Source of the DNA: Vibrio sp. 05-20-BW147
GTDB taxonomy: Bacteria; Pseudomonadota; Gammaproteobacteria; Enterobacterales; Vibrionaceae
Assembly: GCF_013369385.1 (NCBI RefSeq)
Contig: NZ_SZTO01000012.1
Location: forward strand, 1-64,000
Direction: 5' to 3'
Length of the DNA: 64,000 nucleotides
The translations under genes were made by a program, and so were the position numbers. The notes under the pieces were generated by a model. The model saw nothing but the letters and a program-made list of their open reading frames with translations, did not search any database and had not been told where the DNA came from. Positions 35,546-56,828 of the stretch are shown here, piece after piece. Numbering within the stretch: the first letter of the stretch is position 1; each line of letters begins with the position of its first letter.

Positions 35546-36706
35546 CTACAGCACTTCAACCAAACCCGCGCCATCTTTGGCTTGGCACACGTAGATGGAT
35601 TCTTTTAAGCCTGTGGCCGCTTGGTATTTCGCTGCAACGGTGGCTTTCACGTCATCAACCAGCGCTGGTGGTACAAGTGCCACGATACAGCCACCAAAGC
35701 CACCGCCAGTCATGCGCACACCGCCTTGGTCGCCAATCACCTCTTTGACGATCTCCACCAGCGTATCGATCTCTTTTACCGTGATTTCGAAATCATCGCG
35801 CATTGAGGCATGAGACTCAGCCATCAGCTCGCCCATACGCTTCATGTCATGTGCTCGCAGCGCTTGCGCCGCTTCCACTGTACGATCGTTTTCTGTGATG
35901 ACGTGACGGGCACGTTTTGCCACCATTTCATCCAGCTCAGCAACTTTCTCGTTGAACTGCTCAATCGTCACATCGCGCAGCGCTTTCACACCGAAAATGC
36001 GCGCCGCTTCTTCACATTGCTGACGACGAGTGTTGTATTCACTGTCGACCAAACCACGCTTTTTATTCGAGTTGATGATCACGACAGCCATCTCTTCTGG
36101 CATCGAAACCGATTCCGTTTCTAAGCTACGGCAATCCAATAGCATCGCGTGATTTTCACGTCCTTCCGCTGAAATCATTTGGTCCATGATGCCGCAGTTA
36201 CAACCGACGAACTCGTTCTCGGCTTGCTGACCGTTTAACGCGATTTCCGCTTGGCTGATCTCAAGATTGAACAGCACTTTGAACGTCTGGCCAATCACCA
36301 CTTCCAACGCCGCCGATGAGCTCAAACCCGCACCTTGAGGCACGTTGCCGCTGACTGAAATATCCGCTCCTGTGAACGAGTAACCGCGTGCAAGAAGGCA
36401 CTTCACCACGCCGCGAATGTAGTTCGCCCACATTTTGTCTTGCTGGAAAGTAATGGCTTGCGTGATATCGAACTCGTCCACTGCGTTGCCGTAATCGACT
36501 GAAACCACACGCACGATATTGTCTTCACGCTTTGCTGCTGCCACCACGGTTTGGTAGTTAATGGCACATGGCAACACAAAACCATCGTTGTAGTCGGTGT
36601 GCTCACCAATCAGGTTGACACGACCAGGCGCTTGAATGATGTGGCTTGGCGCGTAACCCAGCACTTGTTCAAAAGCGGTTTTCACATTTTGGATAAGTTC
36701 AGACAT
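35546..36706 (-). CDS. Galactokinase
   Basis: ATP-dependent phosphorylation of alpha-D-galactose to galactose-1-phosphate; GHMP kinase of 386 residues (E. coli 382). The galactokinase signature [19 protein letters not shown], the GHMP ATP loop [16 protein letters not shown] and the C-terminal motif [14 protein letters not shown] are all present. Start ATG 36706 follows AAGAGA. It is the third gene of the operon; the 109-bp space before it holds a long inverted repeat. Confidence 0.97.
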   Translation of the reverse strand: MSELIQNVKTAFEQVLGYAPSHIIQAPGRVNLIGEHTDYNDGFVLPCAINYQTVVAAAKREDNIVRVVSVDYGNAVDEFDITQAITFQQDKMWANYIRGVVKCLLARGYSFTGADISVSGNVPQGAGLSSSAALEVVIGQTFKVLFNLEISQAEIALNGQQAENEFVGCNCGIMDQMISAEGRENHAMLLDCRSLETESVSMPEEMAVVIINSNKKRGLVDSEYNTRRQQCEEAARIFGVKALRDVTIEQFNEKVAELDEMVAKRARHVITENDRTVEAAQALRAHDMKRMGELMAESHASMRDDFEITVKEIDTLVEIVKEVIGDQGGVRMTGGGFGGCIVALVPPALVDDVKATVAAKYQAATGLKESIYVCQAKDGAGLVEVL

Positions 36707-36738
36707 AGGGACGTTCTCTTAAAATAGTAATTTGCTGT

Positions 36739-36786
36739 GGGATAGCGCGTTGAGCCTAACTTCTATCTGTAAAATCGCGCTATCCC
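36739..36786. repeat. 11-bp inverted repeat between galT and galK
   Basis: GGGATAGCGCG (36739-36749) and CGCGCTATCCC (36776-36786) form a perfect 11-bp stem with a 26-base loop in the galT-galK space. There is no adjacent T-run. It could tune expression of galK relative to galT/galE by RNA processing or partial termination. Confidence 0.75.
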
Positions 36787-36815
36787 GTTATTCGTAATCA
36801 GTCCAATTTAAAGAC

Positions 36816-37868
36816 TTAGCATTCTTTGTAGTGGACATCACTCACATCACGCAGACGCTGTGCCGCCTGCTCTGCGGTGAGATCGCGTTGGCTTTCTGCC
36901 AGCATTTCGTAACCGACCATAAACTTGCGAATCGTCGCACTGCGCAGGAGTGGCGGATAGAAAAGTGCATGAAGTTGCCAATGGTCGATGTCGGTGCCTT
37001 GGTCAAAAAACGGCGCGTAGTGCCAGCCCATTGAGTATGGAAATGAGCACTGGAATAAGTTGTCGTAACGGCTGGTCAGCTTCTTGATCGCTCGCGCTAA
37101 ATCATCTCGTTGCTCATCGCTAAGTTCACTCATACGGCGAATGTGCGTTTTCGGCAGCAGCATGGTTTCGAATGGCCACGCCGCCCAGTAAGGCACGACG
37201 GCCAACCAGTGCTCGGTTTCCACCACGATGCGCGAGCCATCTTTGAGTTCTGCTTGCACGTAATCCACCAGCAAGTTGCTGCCGTGTTCTTGGTAATACG
37301 CTTTTAGGTTGTGCTCTTTGCGCTCAATTTCATTGGGTAAGAAGCTGTTCGCCCAGATTTGACCATGTGGGTGCGGCTGAGAACAGCCCATGGTTTCGCC
37401 TTTGTTCTCGAATGCTTGAACCCAAACGTACTCTTTGCCGAGCTCTTCAATTTGTTCGTTCCAGGTCTCAATCACGCCGCGGATTTTTTCCACTGGTAGC
37501 TCAGGTAAGGTTTTGCTGTGATCTGGAGAGAAGCAAATCACTCGACTCAAACCGCGCACACCTTGGGTTTTGAAGAGCGGGTTGTCTGACTCCGGCGCAT
37601 CCGGTGAGTCCACCATCAAAGCAGCAAAATCGTTCTTAAACACGTAAGTGCCTTGGTAATCTGGATTAACATCGCCAGAGACGCGTTCGTTGGTCGGACA
37701 CAAGAAACACTTTTCATCATAACTTGGCAGTTCATCAATGGCCGGTTTTTCATCGGCACCGCTCCAAGGGCGTTTTGCACGATGAGGGGAAACCAAAACC
37801 CACTGCCCCGTGAGTGGATTAAAACGACGGTGTGGGTGATCCACAGGGTTAAACTCAACATTCGACAT
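36816..37868 (-). CDS. Galactose-1-phosphate uridylyltransferase
   Basis: Exchanges UMP between UDP-glucose and galactose-1-phosphate. The 350-residue HIT-superfamily protein has the zinc Cys pair in CFLCPTNER (Cys54, Cys57) and the active-site segment [11 protein letters not shown] with the nucleophilic His. E. coli GalT has 348 residues. Start ATG 37868; galE ends 83 bp upstream. Second gene of galETKM. Confidence 0.97.
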   Translation of the reverse strand: MSNVEFNPVDHPHRRFNPLTGQWVLVSPHRAKRPWSGADEKPAIDELPSYDEKCFLCPTNERVSGDVNPDYQGTYVFKNDFAALMVDSPDAPESDNPLFKTQGVRGLSRVICFSPDHSKTLPELPVEKIRGVIETWNEQIEELGKEYVWVQAFENKGETMGCSQPHPHGQIWANSFLPNEIERKEHNLKAYYQEHGSNLLVDYVQAELKDGSRIVVETEHWLAVVPYWAAWPFETMLLPKTHIRRMSELSDEQRDDLARAIKKLTSRYDNLFQCSFPYSMGWHYAPFFDQGTDIDHWQLHALFYPPLLRSATIRKFMVGYEMLAESQRDLTAEQAAQRLRDVSDVHYKEC

Positions 37869-37951
37869 ATGACTTACTCAACTCTTCAAAAATCTTCAAA
37901 CTCAGCTTCCCAACACCGTGAGAAGCACAGATGACAACGCGGTGGCTGCCA

Positions 37952-38971
37952 TTACGCAGGGGAATAGCCATTAGGGTTATTTGACTGCCAGTTCCACGTA
38001 TCGGCAGTCATTTCCGCCACCGAGCGTGTTGCCTTCCAGCCAAGTTCACGCTCGGCTTTTTCTGTGCTTGCCCAGCATTCGGCAATGTCACCCGGACGAC
38101 GCGGACATAACTCGTACGGTACCGGTTTACCGCAAGCGGCCGCGAACGCCTCCACCATCTCAAGCACGCTCGAGCCTTTGCCTGTGCCTAAGTTGTAAAT
38201 GTGCAAACCCGAGGTTTTCCCCACCGATTTCAATGCGGCGATGTGGCCATCGGCCAGATCCATCACATGGATGTAATCGCGCACGCCGGTGCCGTCAGGG
38301 GTTGGATAGTCGTTGCCAAATACCGAGAGTTTTTCACGGCGACCAACGGCCACTTGGGCGATAAACGGCATCAGGTTATTGGGAATGCCTTGTGGGTCTT
38401 CCCCCATGCTGCCTGATGGGTGCGCACCAACCGGGTTGAAGTAACGCAATAAGGTGATGCTCCAGTCATTTTCTGCGTGGAACAAATCGCTTAGACACTG
38501 CTCCACCATGTATTTACTGCGTCCGTATGGGTTGGTGGTGGCGCCTGTTGGTGAATCTTCCGTAATCGGAACGATTTCTGGGTCACCGTAAACCGTTGCC
38601 GATGAACTGAAGACAATGCTTTTCACCCCGGCTTTGCGCATGCAGCGCGCCAATACCAACGAGCCATTGACGTTGTTGTCGTAGTACTCGAGTGGTTTTG
38701 CCACCGATTCGCCAACCGCTTTGAGGCCAGCAAAGTGGATCACCGCTTGAATATCATGCTTGGCGAACACGGAGTCCAAAAAGGCTTCGTCACGAATATC
38801 ACCTTGGTAGAAGGTCGGTTGCTTACCCGTGAGCGCTTCAATACGGCTTAACACGTCCACCTTTGCATTGCATAAGTTGTCGACAATGATCGGTTCCATA
38901 CCGGCCGCCATCATCTGCACACATGTATGGCTACCGATGTAACCCATGCCACCTGTCACTAAAACGTTCAC
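37952..38971 (-). CDS. UDP-glucose 4-epimerase
   Basis: Interconverts UDP-galactose and UDP-glucose; extended short-chain dehydrogenase of 339 residues (E. coli 338). The NAD-binding TGGMGYIGSH lies at residues 6-15, the catalytic Ser/Thr is in FSSSATVYGDP and the YxxxK pair is in NPYGRSKYMVEQ. I place the start at GTG 38971, preceded by AGGAGAGG; the longer frame from TTG 38992 would add seven residues absent from the family. First gene of galETKM; GalR-type and CRP-like sites lie ~80-110 bp upstream. Confidence 0.96.
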   Translation of the reverse strand: MNVLVTGGMGYIGSHTCVQMMAAGMEPIIVDNLCNAKVDVLSRIEALTGKQPTFYQGDIRDEAFLDSVFAKHDIQAVIHFAGLKAVGESVAKPLEYYDNNVNGSLVLARCMRKAGVKSIVFSSSATVYGDPEIVPITEDSPTGATTNPYGRSKYMVEQCLSDLFHAENDWSITLLRYFNPVGAHPSGSMGEDPQGIPNNLMPFIAQVAVGRREKLSVFGNDYPTPDGTGVRDYIHVMDLADGHIAALKSVGKTSGLHIYNLGTGKGSSVLEMVEAFAAACGKPVPYELCPRRPGDIAECWASTEKAERELGWKATRSVAEMTADTWNWQSNNPNGYSPA

Positions 38972-39048
38972 CCTTGCCTCTCCTGATCTCAAATTTGCTC
39001 AATGGCTTTGCTTGTTTAAAAGCTTACCAAGCATGTTGGATCGGGTTC

Positions 39049-39064
39049 CGTGATCCAATTCGCA
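39049..39064. promoter_or_regulatory. CRP-like site between galE and the EbgR-like gene
   Basis: CGTGA-TCCAAT-TCGCA matches the CRP core TGTGA-N6-TCACA at 8 of 10 positions, and lies 2 bp from the GalR-type operator. Catabolite control of galE and/or the divergent gene is plausible. Confidence 0.45.
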
Positions 39065-39066
39065 AA

Positions 39067-39082
39067 GTGTAAACGTTTCCAC
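39067..39082. promoter_or_regulatory. GalR/GalS-type operator upstream of galE
   Basis: GTGTAAACGTTTCCAC is an excellent match to the enterobacterial GalR/GalS consensus GTGTAANCGNTTNCAC. It lies 96 bp upstream of the galE start and 196 bp upstream of the divergent EbgR-like gene. Confidence 0.85.
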
Positions 39083-39238
39083 AAATTTTCATACTCAATC
39101 CTTTTTACAGCGAGATTTAGTGAAAGAAATTCCGACACACACCTCGCGTGCCAGTATCATAAAAACACTCACGGCTCGATTTTTACTAAAAAAACGGATG
39201 CATCACGCAGCCTCTTGATTACAATAGAGAACAGATGA

Positions 39239-41148
<1,910 letters not shown>

Positions 41149-41170
41149 AGCAGTGACACCATTTTTATCC

Positions 41171-41198
41171 AAAGCACGCTGAGCGTGCTTTCTTTTTA
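41171..41198 (+). terminator. Terminator after the SGNH hydrolase gene
   Basis: AAAGCACGCT and AGCGTGCTTT form an inverted repeat followed by CTTTTTAT, so ebgR-SGNH and ebgA are probably separate transcripts. Confidence 0.75.
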
Positions 41199-41369
41199 TC
41201 TCTATTTTTCAACAACTAAAGTTCAAACCCTTTCTCATTCACTGCCGTTTCTCCTCTTCACGTAACACCCCATTAGCCAAGCGAAAGCCGCTCAATCTGG
41301 TTAAACATTATTCTTTAACTCGGATCACACCTTTCACTCTTCCCCACGTAGAATTCGTGATCAGGTTAA

Positions 41370-41385
41370 AGTAAAACGTTTTCAC
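41370..41385. promoter_or_regulatory. LacI/GalR-type half-operator upstream of ebgA
   Basis: AGTAAAACGTTTTCAC has the central-CG AAAACGTTTT palindrome typical of LacI-family sites and matches the galE operator at 11 of 16 positions. It sits 110 bp before the ebgA start. The rest of the 346-bp gap (41149-41494) holds the preceding terminator and the palindrome at 41395-41413. Confidence 0.55.
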
Positions 41386-41394
41386 CAATTCTAT

Positions 41395-41413
41395 TTAGTA
41401 AAAGTTTTACTAA
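41395..41413. promoter_or_regulatory. Perfect palindrome TTAGTAAAAGTTTTACTAA upstream of ebgA
   Basis: Nine-base arms around a single G make the best copy of the AT-rich palindrome shared with the ygjH/galR and ygjJ upstream regions. It lies 82 bp before the ebgA GTG, a position suited to a repressor or activator. Confidence 0.7.
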
Positions 41414-46590
<5,177 letters not shown>

Positions 46591-46628
46591 ATGACGCTCA
46601 ACCAGTCTAGGTTGATGACCGAAAACTT

Positions 46629-46651
46629 GGGCAGAGAAAAACGCTCTGCCC
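46629..46651. terminator. Hairpin between the two ygjI copies
   Basis: GGGCAGAG and CTCTGCCC enclose AAAAACG in a perfect 8-bp stem, without a T-run. It may be a weak terminator or an RNA-stability element that separates expression of the two permease genes. Confidence 0.5.
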
Positions 46652-46682
46652 TTCACCCTGCCCGCCCCCATAACAACTCTAA

Positions 46683-48176
<1,494 letters not shown>

Positions 48177-48196
48177 ACCTGACATATCACACTAAG

Positions 48197-48223
48197 GAGC
48201 ATCCTCGAGATGCTCTTTTTTTT
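48197..48223 (+). terminator. Strong terminator after the second ygjI
   Basis: GAGCATC-CTCGA-GATGCTC followed by eight T. It separates ebgA-ebgC-ygjI-ygjI from ygjJ-ygjK, which then need their own promoter in the 348-bp gap 48177-48524. Confidence 0.92.
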
Positions 48224-48352
48224 ACTAAAAACAAGTAGAAAAGGATGACTAGGGTCTACTGCTCCGACAAATTCAGTTAATCCTGTTCAATTACCTAATA
48301 AATCTATGATTGAAAACCTTCCTATACACGCTAACAATTTAAATATACCCAA

Positions 48353-48369
48353 GGTAAAACTTTACTAAA
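48353..48369. promoter_or_regulatory. AT-rich operator-like site upstream of ygjJ
   Basis: GGTAAAACTTTACTAAA is the reverse complement of TTTAGTAAAGTTTTACC, the same word as in the ygjH/galR region and close to the ebgA palindrome. It lies 165 bp before ygjJ. Half-copies TTTTACTAAAA occur at 48218-48228 (in the terminator tail) and 48546-48556 (first codons of ygjJ). The remainder of this gap is AT-rich and without a recognisable gene. Confidence 0.55.
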
Positions 48370-48521
48370 TCAACATCACATTTTAACTACTTTTTATTTA
48401 GTTATTTCTGGATAGAAAGATAACATCAGCCCTAGTTTGCACACGAGCTGCCCATTAAGCCTTTAGAGCACCCCCACAAAAATTCAGCCAGGTTAGCAAA
48501 CGATAAATTCTACTCAATTAA

Positions 48522-51980
<3,459 letters not shown>

Positions 51981-52011
51981 GTATTACTGCCAGCTAAAAC
52001 CAACCAGCGAC

Positions 52012-52045
52012 AATGCCCTTGGCTGCCAAGCTAAGGGCATTTTTT
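52012..52045 (+). terminator. Terminator of ygjJ-ygjK
   Basis: ATGCCCTT and AAGGGCAT enclose GGCTGCCAAGCT and are followed by TTTTTT. Confidence 0.88.
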
Positions 52046-52119
52046 ATAAAAAAACAAGCAAAACCAGTCACTAAGACTAGACTCTAAATATCGCTGATCG
52101 TTTTAAAGGGCTCTATGGA

Positions 52120-53514
52120 GTGATGCCATCTTCGCCATTTTACACGCGTGCCTTATTGACACTGCTCCTGTTAGGATTGGTGGCGTTTAGTTTTAATCCG
52201 TTTCTCGATCGCAACGATCTGCTGCCACTTTACGACAGTAAACGCCTGTTTGTGTTGTTTCTGTTGCAGATCACCACGCTTATCGTGCTGTTTTCTACTC
52301 AACAACGGCAGCGCATCATCGATCATTGGTGCTCACTCACGTTCCTCCACCGAGGTTTACTGAGCCTTTTTATTGCTTCGAGCTTACTGGCCACGTGGCT
52401 TGCTCGCTATCCACTGGCCGCTGTTTTGCAATGGTTTTATTTGGCAGGATTGGTTTTGATGCTGTTTGTACTGCGTGATGTAGTGAAACAGCGGCAAGCC
52501 CGATGGTTTGAATACTCTCTTTGGCTCAGTGCGTTTCTGTTTTTGAGCATTGCATTGGCGTTTTGGATCCGCATTGTGCACCAGTTGAACGTCAACAACT
52601 TCACTCTGTTTGGCTTTGCTAACCCCCGTTTTCTCAACCAGATCCATATTTGGCTCATCTTCCCGGTCGTTTATCTTGCCGCGATAGCGATGAAACGCGG
52701 CAAACGTGGCGTGGTGCCCAGAGCGATCCTTGCGATCGATTTCGCCATTTGTTTTGCAACCAATGCGCGAGGACCACTGGTGGCCATACTGGGTGGATTC
52801 ACGCTGCTGATGCTTTGCGCCAGAGATCTGCGCTCTATTTGGTGGAGACTGTTGTGGCAAAGCGCTGTGGTTGGCGCATTGGTGAAACTCGCGCTGCTTT
52901 CCCCACTTCCCAGCATGATTTTGGGTGGGCCGATTGAGTGGCTCAACATTCGAACAGAGAGCTCCGGACGCTTAGCGCTGTGGCGACACTCTTGGCAAAT
53001 CTTCACCTTTACCGGATTGGGCGGGGATGCGTTTGTCTGCGAAGAGGTCAACCACGGTCGGCCACACAACTCTCTTCTCAACGTGTTGGTGCATTGGGGC
53101 GTGGTGGCCGCTCTGTGTTACCTAGCGTTGATCGCCTCACTGTTGCGCCTCACCATTAGGCAGCGTTCGTTACGTAATAAGTTGCTTGGCGTCAGCCTGC
53201 TCAGCGGCATCGCGTACAGCTTGGTGTCTGGAGTGCTCGATTCACCTTTAAGTCAACTGATGGCGGTTGTCGCTTGCGCACTGTTTTGGTCACGTTGCTC
53301 GCTTGCGTCTGCTTCATTACCATTGCCAGCCAACAAACCACACCCATGGTGGGCGCACGGCGTGATACTGATTGTCGCTATCGGTTGTAGTGTGTCCGTC
53401 GGTTATCGCGCCTTGGAGCGATTGGACAATTATCCGGTTTACCGCAGCGAGGTGATCATCAAAACGCAATTCTGGTTGGGGTATAACTGCTTAGCGAAAC
53501 CTTGGCAGCCTTAA
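52120..53514 (+). CDS. O-antigen ligase-family (Wzy/WaaL-like) membrane protein
   Basis: Polytopic inner-membrane protein of 464 residues with about twelve hydrophobic helices. The large periplasmic loop has GRPHNSLLNVLVHWGVV (about residue 310), the PHN-type motif of the O-antigen ligase/polymerase superfamily, and RLALWRHSWQIFTFTGLGGD before it. It may be a ligase that moves a glycan from undecaprenyl phosphate to lipid A-core or protein. No glycosyltransferase genes adjoin it, so the acceptor is unknown; protein O-oligosaccharyltransferases of this fold are an alternative. Start is GTG 52120 or ATG 52123. Its stop overlaps the convergent LysR stop. Confidence 0.8.
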   Translation: MMPSSPFYTRALLTLLLLGLVAFSFNPFLDRNDLLPLYDSKRLFVLFLLQITTLIVLFSTQQRQRIIDHWCSLTFLHRGLLSLFIASSLLATWLARYPLAAVLQWFYLAGLVLMLFVLRDVVKQRQARWFEYSLWLSAFLFLSIALAFWIRIVHQLNVNNFTLFGFANPRFLNQIHIWLIFPVVYLAAIAMKRGKRGVVPRAILAIDFAICFATNARGPLVAILGGFTLLMLCARDLRSIWWRLLWQSAVVGALVKLALLSPLPSMILGGPIEWLNIRTESSGRLALWRHSWQIFTFTGLGGDAFVCEEVNHGRPHNSLLNVLVHWGVVAALCYLALIASLLRLTIRQRSLRNKLLGVSLLSGIAYSLVSGVLDSPLSQLMAVVACALFWSRCSLASASLPLPANKPHPWWAHGVILIVAIGCSVSVGYRALERLDNYPVYRSEVIIKTQFWLGYNCLAKPWQP

Positions 53515-54416
53515 TGGATTTGCTGGCAAATCACCTCACGTAACCACATACCCTTTTCGCTGTTGCCAGTGGCGCTATGCCACACCAACGAGATATCAAA
53601 ATCTGCCACCTCAATTGGCGGTTCAAACGAGGTTAGACGATCATCAAAGCCTTGTGCCAATGCCATTCTCTCCGGCACGATGGCAATCAAAGCGCGATGA
53701 GATAACAGGTTGCGGATGGTAAGAAAGTTGCGCGAGGCCACCGTTACTCGGCGGCTTAAACCTTGGCTGGCAAGCAGCTTATCCACTTGAGTGGAGAGCT
53801 GACCATCTGGACTCACTAACGCCTGCTCAATAGCGGCAAACTGTTCGATGTTCATCCGCGTCACATCCACTTGCTGGGGATCGCACAAACACACGTGCTT
53901 TTCGGTGTATAAGCGTTGCGCCTCAAATGGTTCTTCCAGTACAGGAATCGAGCCGATCACCACATCGAGCTTTTCCTGTTCAATCAAACTGACGTAGTTA
54001 TTGCGATTGACGTTGATAAAGCTGACCTGCGCTTTAGGGGCTTGCTGGCGAATCGCATCATACAGCTTAGGGGCGAAAATAAACTCGGCATAGTCCGTCA
54101 TCCCAATGCGGCACACACCGTCAAACGCCTGAGGTGAAAAAGGCGGCTTTGCCAACAACTCACCCGAAATCACGCTGAGCAGCTGGTGAATTTGTGGCGC
54201 AACCTGATGCGCTCGCTCACTGGGCTCCATCTTGTGGCCCTTACGGACAAACAGCACATCATCAAACAAACCGCGCAGACGATTGAGACTGTGGCTCATC
54301 GCCGATTGGCTGACGAAGCTTTTTTCCGCCGCCACGCTGACACTGCGATAACGGTATAGGTAAGAGAACACCACCAGCAAATTGAGGTCGATGTTCTTCC
54401 AATTAATCTCGTCCAC
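53511..54416 (-). CDS. LysR-type regulator divergent from chrA
   Basis: Protein of 301 residues with the LeuO/NodD-like N-terminus NWKNIDLNLLVVFSYLYRYR, then SVSVAAEKSFVSQSAMSHSL as winged helix, and an effector-binding domain from about residue 92. GTG start at 54416 with GGATG upstream. It is divergent from chrA, with about 100 bp between, so chrA is the likely target. The stop overlaps that of the convergent O-antigen-ligase-type gene by TTAA. Confidence 0.85.
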   Translation of the reverse strand: MDEINWKNIDLNLLVVFSYLYRYRSVSVAAEKSFVSQSAMSHSLNRLRGLFDDVLFVRKGHKMEPSERAHQVAPQIHQLLSVISGELLAKPPFSPQAFDGVCRIGMTDYAEFIFAPKLYDAIRQQAPKAQVSFINVNRNNYVSLIEQEKLDVVIGSIPVLEEPFEAQRLYTEKHVCLCDPQQVDVTRMNIEQFAAIEQALVSPDGQLSTQVDKLLASQGLSRRVTVASRNFLTIRNLLSHRALIAIVPERMALAQGFDDRLTSFEPPIEVADFDISLVWHSATGNSEKGMWLREVICQQIH

Positions 54417-54517
54417 ACTTCATCCCATACAATTCATACAAATCATGAAAACTATCAATTTGAATCATTATAGGTTCTTTCGTAGAGTGAACTCACTTTT
54501 TTGTTGAGATGTACAAC

Positions 54518-55660
54518 ATGCTGCAAATTTTTAAGACTTTTTTCTGGCTCGGCTGGATCAGCTTTGGCGGTCCTGCGGCGCACATTGGCTATTTCCGCCA
54601 CACCTTTGTTGAAAAATTGAAATGGATTAGCGACGAAGAATACGCTCAGTTGGTTGCACTGAGCCAGTTTCTACCGGGACCTGGCTCAAGCCAAGTCGGT
54701 TTTGGTTTGGGCTACAAGAAAGGCGGCCTACCCGGCGCTTGCGCGGCATTCTTAGGCTTTACCCTGCCTTCGGTGGTGATCATGTTGCTACTGGCGCTGG
54801 TTAGCAGCCAAGTGACCGACACCGCACTATTTCAAAATGTCGTACACGGCTTAAAACTGCTCGCCGTGGTGGTCGTGGCCGACGCGGCTTGGGGGATGTA
54901 TAAAAACTTTTGCCGCTCGCCGCTGACCGTTGGCATCTGCGTGGCCACCGCTGTCGCCTTGTTGGTGTTCTCAGGCATCGCCACGCAAATGGCCGTGCTG
55001 ATCCTCGCGGCGCTGATTGGGGTGATTGCACTCAAAGGTGAAAACAAAGCCACTGAGCACGGCTTTACACCATCACTGACCCCACTGGTGATCTTTGCTG
55101 CTCTGTTGCTGCTGTTGCCGCTGCTGACCACTGCTCAGCCGTTGGTACGACTGTTCAACGAATTCTACCAAGCGGGCAGCTTGGTGTTTGGTGGCGGGCA
55201 TGTGGTGCTGCCTTTGCTGCAAAACATCGTGGGAGAGCAAATCAGCCAAGATGCGTTTCTAACTGGTTACGCTGCTGCCCAAGCGGTTCCGGGGCCGATG
55301 TTTACCTTCGCCACTTATATTGGTTATGTACTGCATCCAAGTTCGCCCATTCTTGGCGCGATTGTCGCGACTTTGGCGGTGTTTTTGCCTGGATTCTTGT
55401 TGATGCTGGGCGTGCTGAAAAACTGGCAGCTGTTAGCCGCTAATCCTCGCGTTTCAGGAGCGTTGCAAGGCGTCAATGCTGCGGTGGTTGGCTTGCTGGT
55501 CGCCGCATTGTATCAACCTGTCTTTAGTAGCGCGGTGAGTAGCGGGCTGGATGTGGGCTTGATTCTCATTGGCTTCTATCTGCAAAAGCAGATCAAAGTA
55601 CCTATCTTGGCTCTGGTGCTGTTTTTCATGCTCTCAGGAGCCACGCTGGGCATGCTGTAA
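54518..55660 (+). CDS. Chromate transporter ChrA
   Basis: CHR-family inner-membrane transporter of 380 residues, the long form made of two homologous halves. The N-terminal half has the signature FWLGWISFGGPAAHIGYFR and QFLPGPGSSQVGFGLGY; the C-terminal half repeats it as YQAGSLVFGGGHVVLPLLQ and AQAVPGPMFTFATYIGY. Members export chromate by sulfate-like exchange, though environmental members may have other anions as substrate. ATG 54518 has GAG nine bases upstream; ATG 54509 is an alternative. A LysR gene is divergent. Confidence 0.92.
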   Translation: MLQIFKTFFWLGWISFGGPAAHIGYFRHTFVEKLKWISDEEYAQLVALSQFLPGPGSSQVGFGLGYKKGGLPGACAAFLGFTLPSVVIMLLLALVSSQVTDTALFQNVVHGLKLLAVVVVADAAWGMYKNFCRSPLTVGICVATAVALLVFSGIATQMAVLILAALIGVIALKGENKATEHGFTPSLTPLVIFAALLLLLPLLTTAQPLVRLFNEFYQAGSLVFGGGHVVLPLLQNIVGEQISQDAFLTGYAAAQAVPGPMFTFATYIGYVLHPSSPILGAIVATLAVFLPGFLLMLGVLKNWQLLAANPRVSGALQGVNAAVVGLLVAALYQPVFSSAVSSGLDVGLILIGFYLQKQIKVPILALVLFFMLSGATLGML

Positions 55661-55701
55661 TTGCTGCATGCGCCACTTCGAATGCCACGTTTTTAGATAA
55701 C

Positions 55702-55727
55702 ACAAAGCGAGCCTGAGCTCGCTTTGT
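55702..55727. terminator. Hairpin between chrA and the tad operon
   Basis: ACAAAGCGAGC and GCTCGCTTTGT form a perfect 11-bp stem with a CTGA loop, placed between convergent chrA and tadD. T-tracts are short, but position suggests a bidirectional terminator. Confidence 0.75.
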
Positions 55728-55776
55728 TGCTTGAGGATAACCACTATGGCATGAAGTGAAACCTCAAATCATCTTG

Positions 55777-56817
55777 CTAAGGCTTCACCATGGTTGTCGA
55801 GACCTCACCTTGCGCGTTTTCTTGCTCTTCACGAACCATCGCCAAAGCACGCTCTAAGTTCTCATTCGCCAGCTTGTAATAGGACGGCTTTTTATCAATC
55901 GCTTGTTGCAAGTAGGGAATCGCTTTGTCCGGCTTACCTTGCAGAATCAAGAAGTAACCAACATTGTTCAGCGCTTCCGGTGCCCCCATGCTGCGCATGA
56001 AAATGTTGATGGCTTTCTTCACTTCGTTCTTGCCAAGATAAATCAGAGCTAAGTTGTTTTGCCCTTTTTGATTATTGGGATCTTTTTCCAGCGCCGCTAA
56101 GGTGTAGCGCTCGGCTTTGTCATACTGGCCGCTCATGTAATAGGAATAGCCGAGATTCATCATCCCTTTCATCGAATTGGGTTTGATCTCCAATGCTTTA
56201 AGGTAATAGGCTTCGGCCAACGTGTGCTGAGAATCAACATCCGATAGCACGCCAAGCCCCATGTATGCCATCGCTGGAGAGGCTTTGTCGACTTTAAGCT
56301 GGTTGATATCTTGCACCATAATCAAACCGCCAGCTAAAGTTTTACCATTTTTCAAGCGCACTTGGTCTGCATTCAAGGCACGCAAGAAATAGCTTTTTCC
56401 TTCATCGACTCGCCCTTGTTTGCTGTAAATTGCCCCTAACTGTTCCAGCGCTTTCACATTGTCCGGATTGTATTCCACCGCCATGGTGTAGGCTTTCTCC
56501 GCCAAGGCGATATTGCCGCGCGATTCGTGAATACGGCCGATGTTGTACAAGGTTTTGTCTTGATATTGTGCATCGGGGAAAGAGAGTGCACGGATGTACT
56601 CATAAAGCGCCAGATCATTGTTATTGTTACGTAATGCCACATCACCGCGTGTGATCGCTTCGGTTTCTGAAACTGGCATCACATCAGAGGTTAATGTATC
56701 GATGGGGCGACCATCATACAAACTAAGATCATACTGTGGGCCTTTCGGCTCTTGGCTGGCACATCCATAAAGCGTTACGACCACCAGCAACCCGAGTAGC
56801 GTTTTTGTCATTTTCAT
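55777..56817 (-). CDS. Tad pilus assembly lipoprotein TadD (TPR repeats)
   Basis: Predicted outer-membrane lipoprotein of 346 residues, likely a pilotin-like or assembly factor for the Tad secretin. Lipobox LYGCAS follows a short signal after MKMTKTLLGLLVVV; the body is a series of TPR units (ALYEYIRALSFPDAQYQDKT, EKAYTMAVEYNPDNVKALEQ, EAYYLKALEIKPNSMKGMMN). Start ATG 56817, 11 bp after tadC; 26 upstream codons of open frame are within tadC and not used. Last gene of the operon. Confidence 0.88.
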   Translation of the reverse strand: MKMTKTLLGLLVVVTLYGCASQEPKGPQYDLSLYDGRPIDTLTSDVMPVSETEAITRGDVALRNNNNDLALYEYIRALSFPDAQYQDKTLYNIGRIHESRGNIALAEKAYTMAVEYNPDNVKALEQLGAIYSKQGRVDEGKSYFLRALNADQVRLKNGKTLAGGLIMVQDINQLKVDKASPAMAYMGLGVLSDVDSQHTLAEAYYLKALEIKPNSMKGMMNLGYSYYMSGQYDKAERYTLAALEKDPNNQKGQNNLALIYLGKNEVKKAINIFMRSMGAPEALNNVGYFLILQGKPDKAIPYLQQAIDKKPSYYKLANENLERALAMVREEQENAQGEVSTTMVKP

Positions 56818-56828
56818 ACCTTTTCCCC

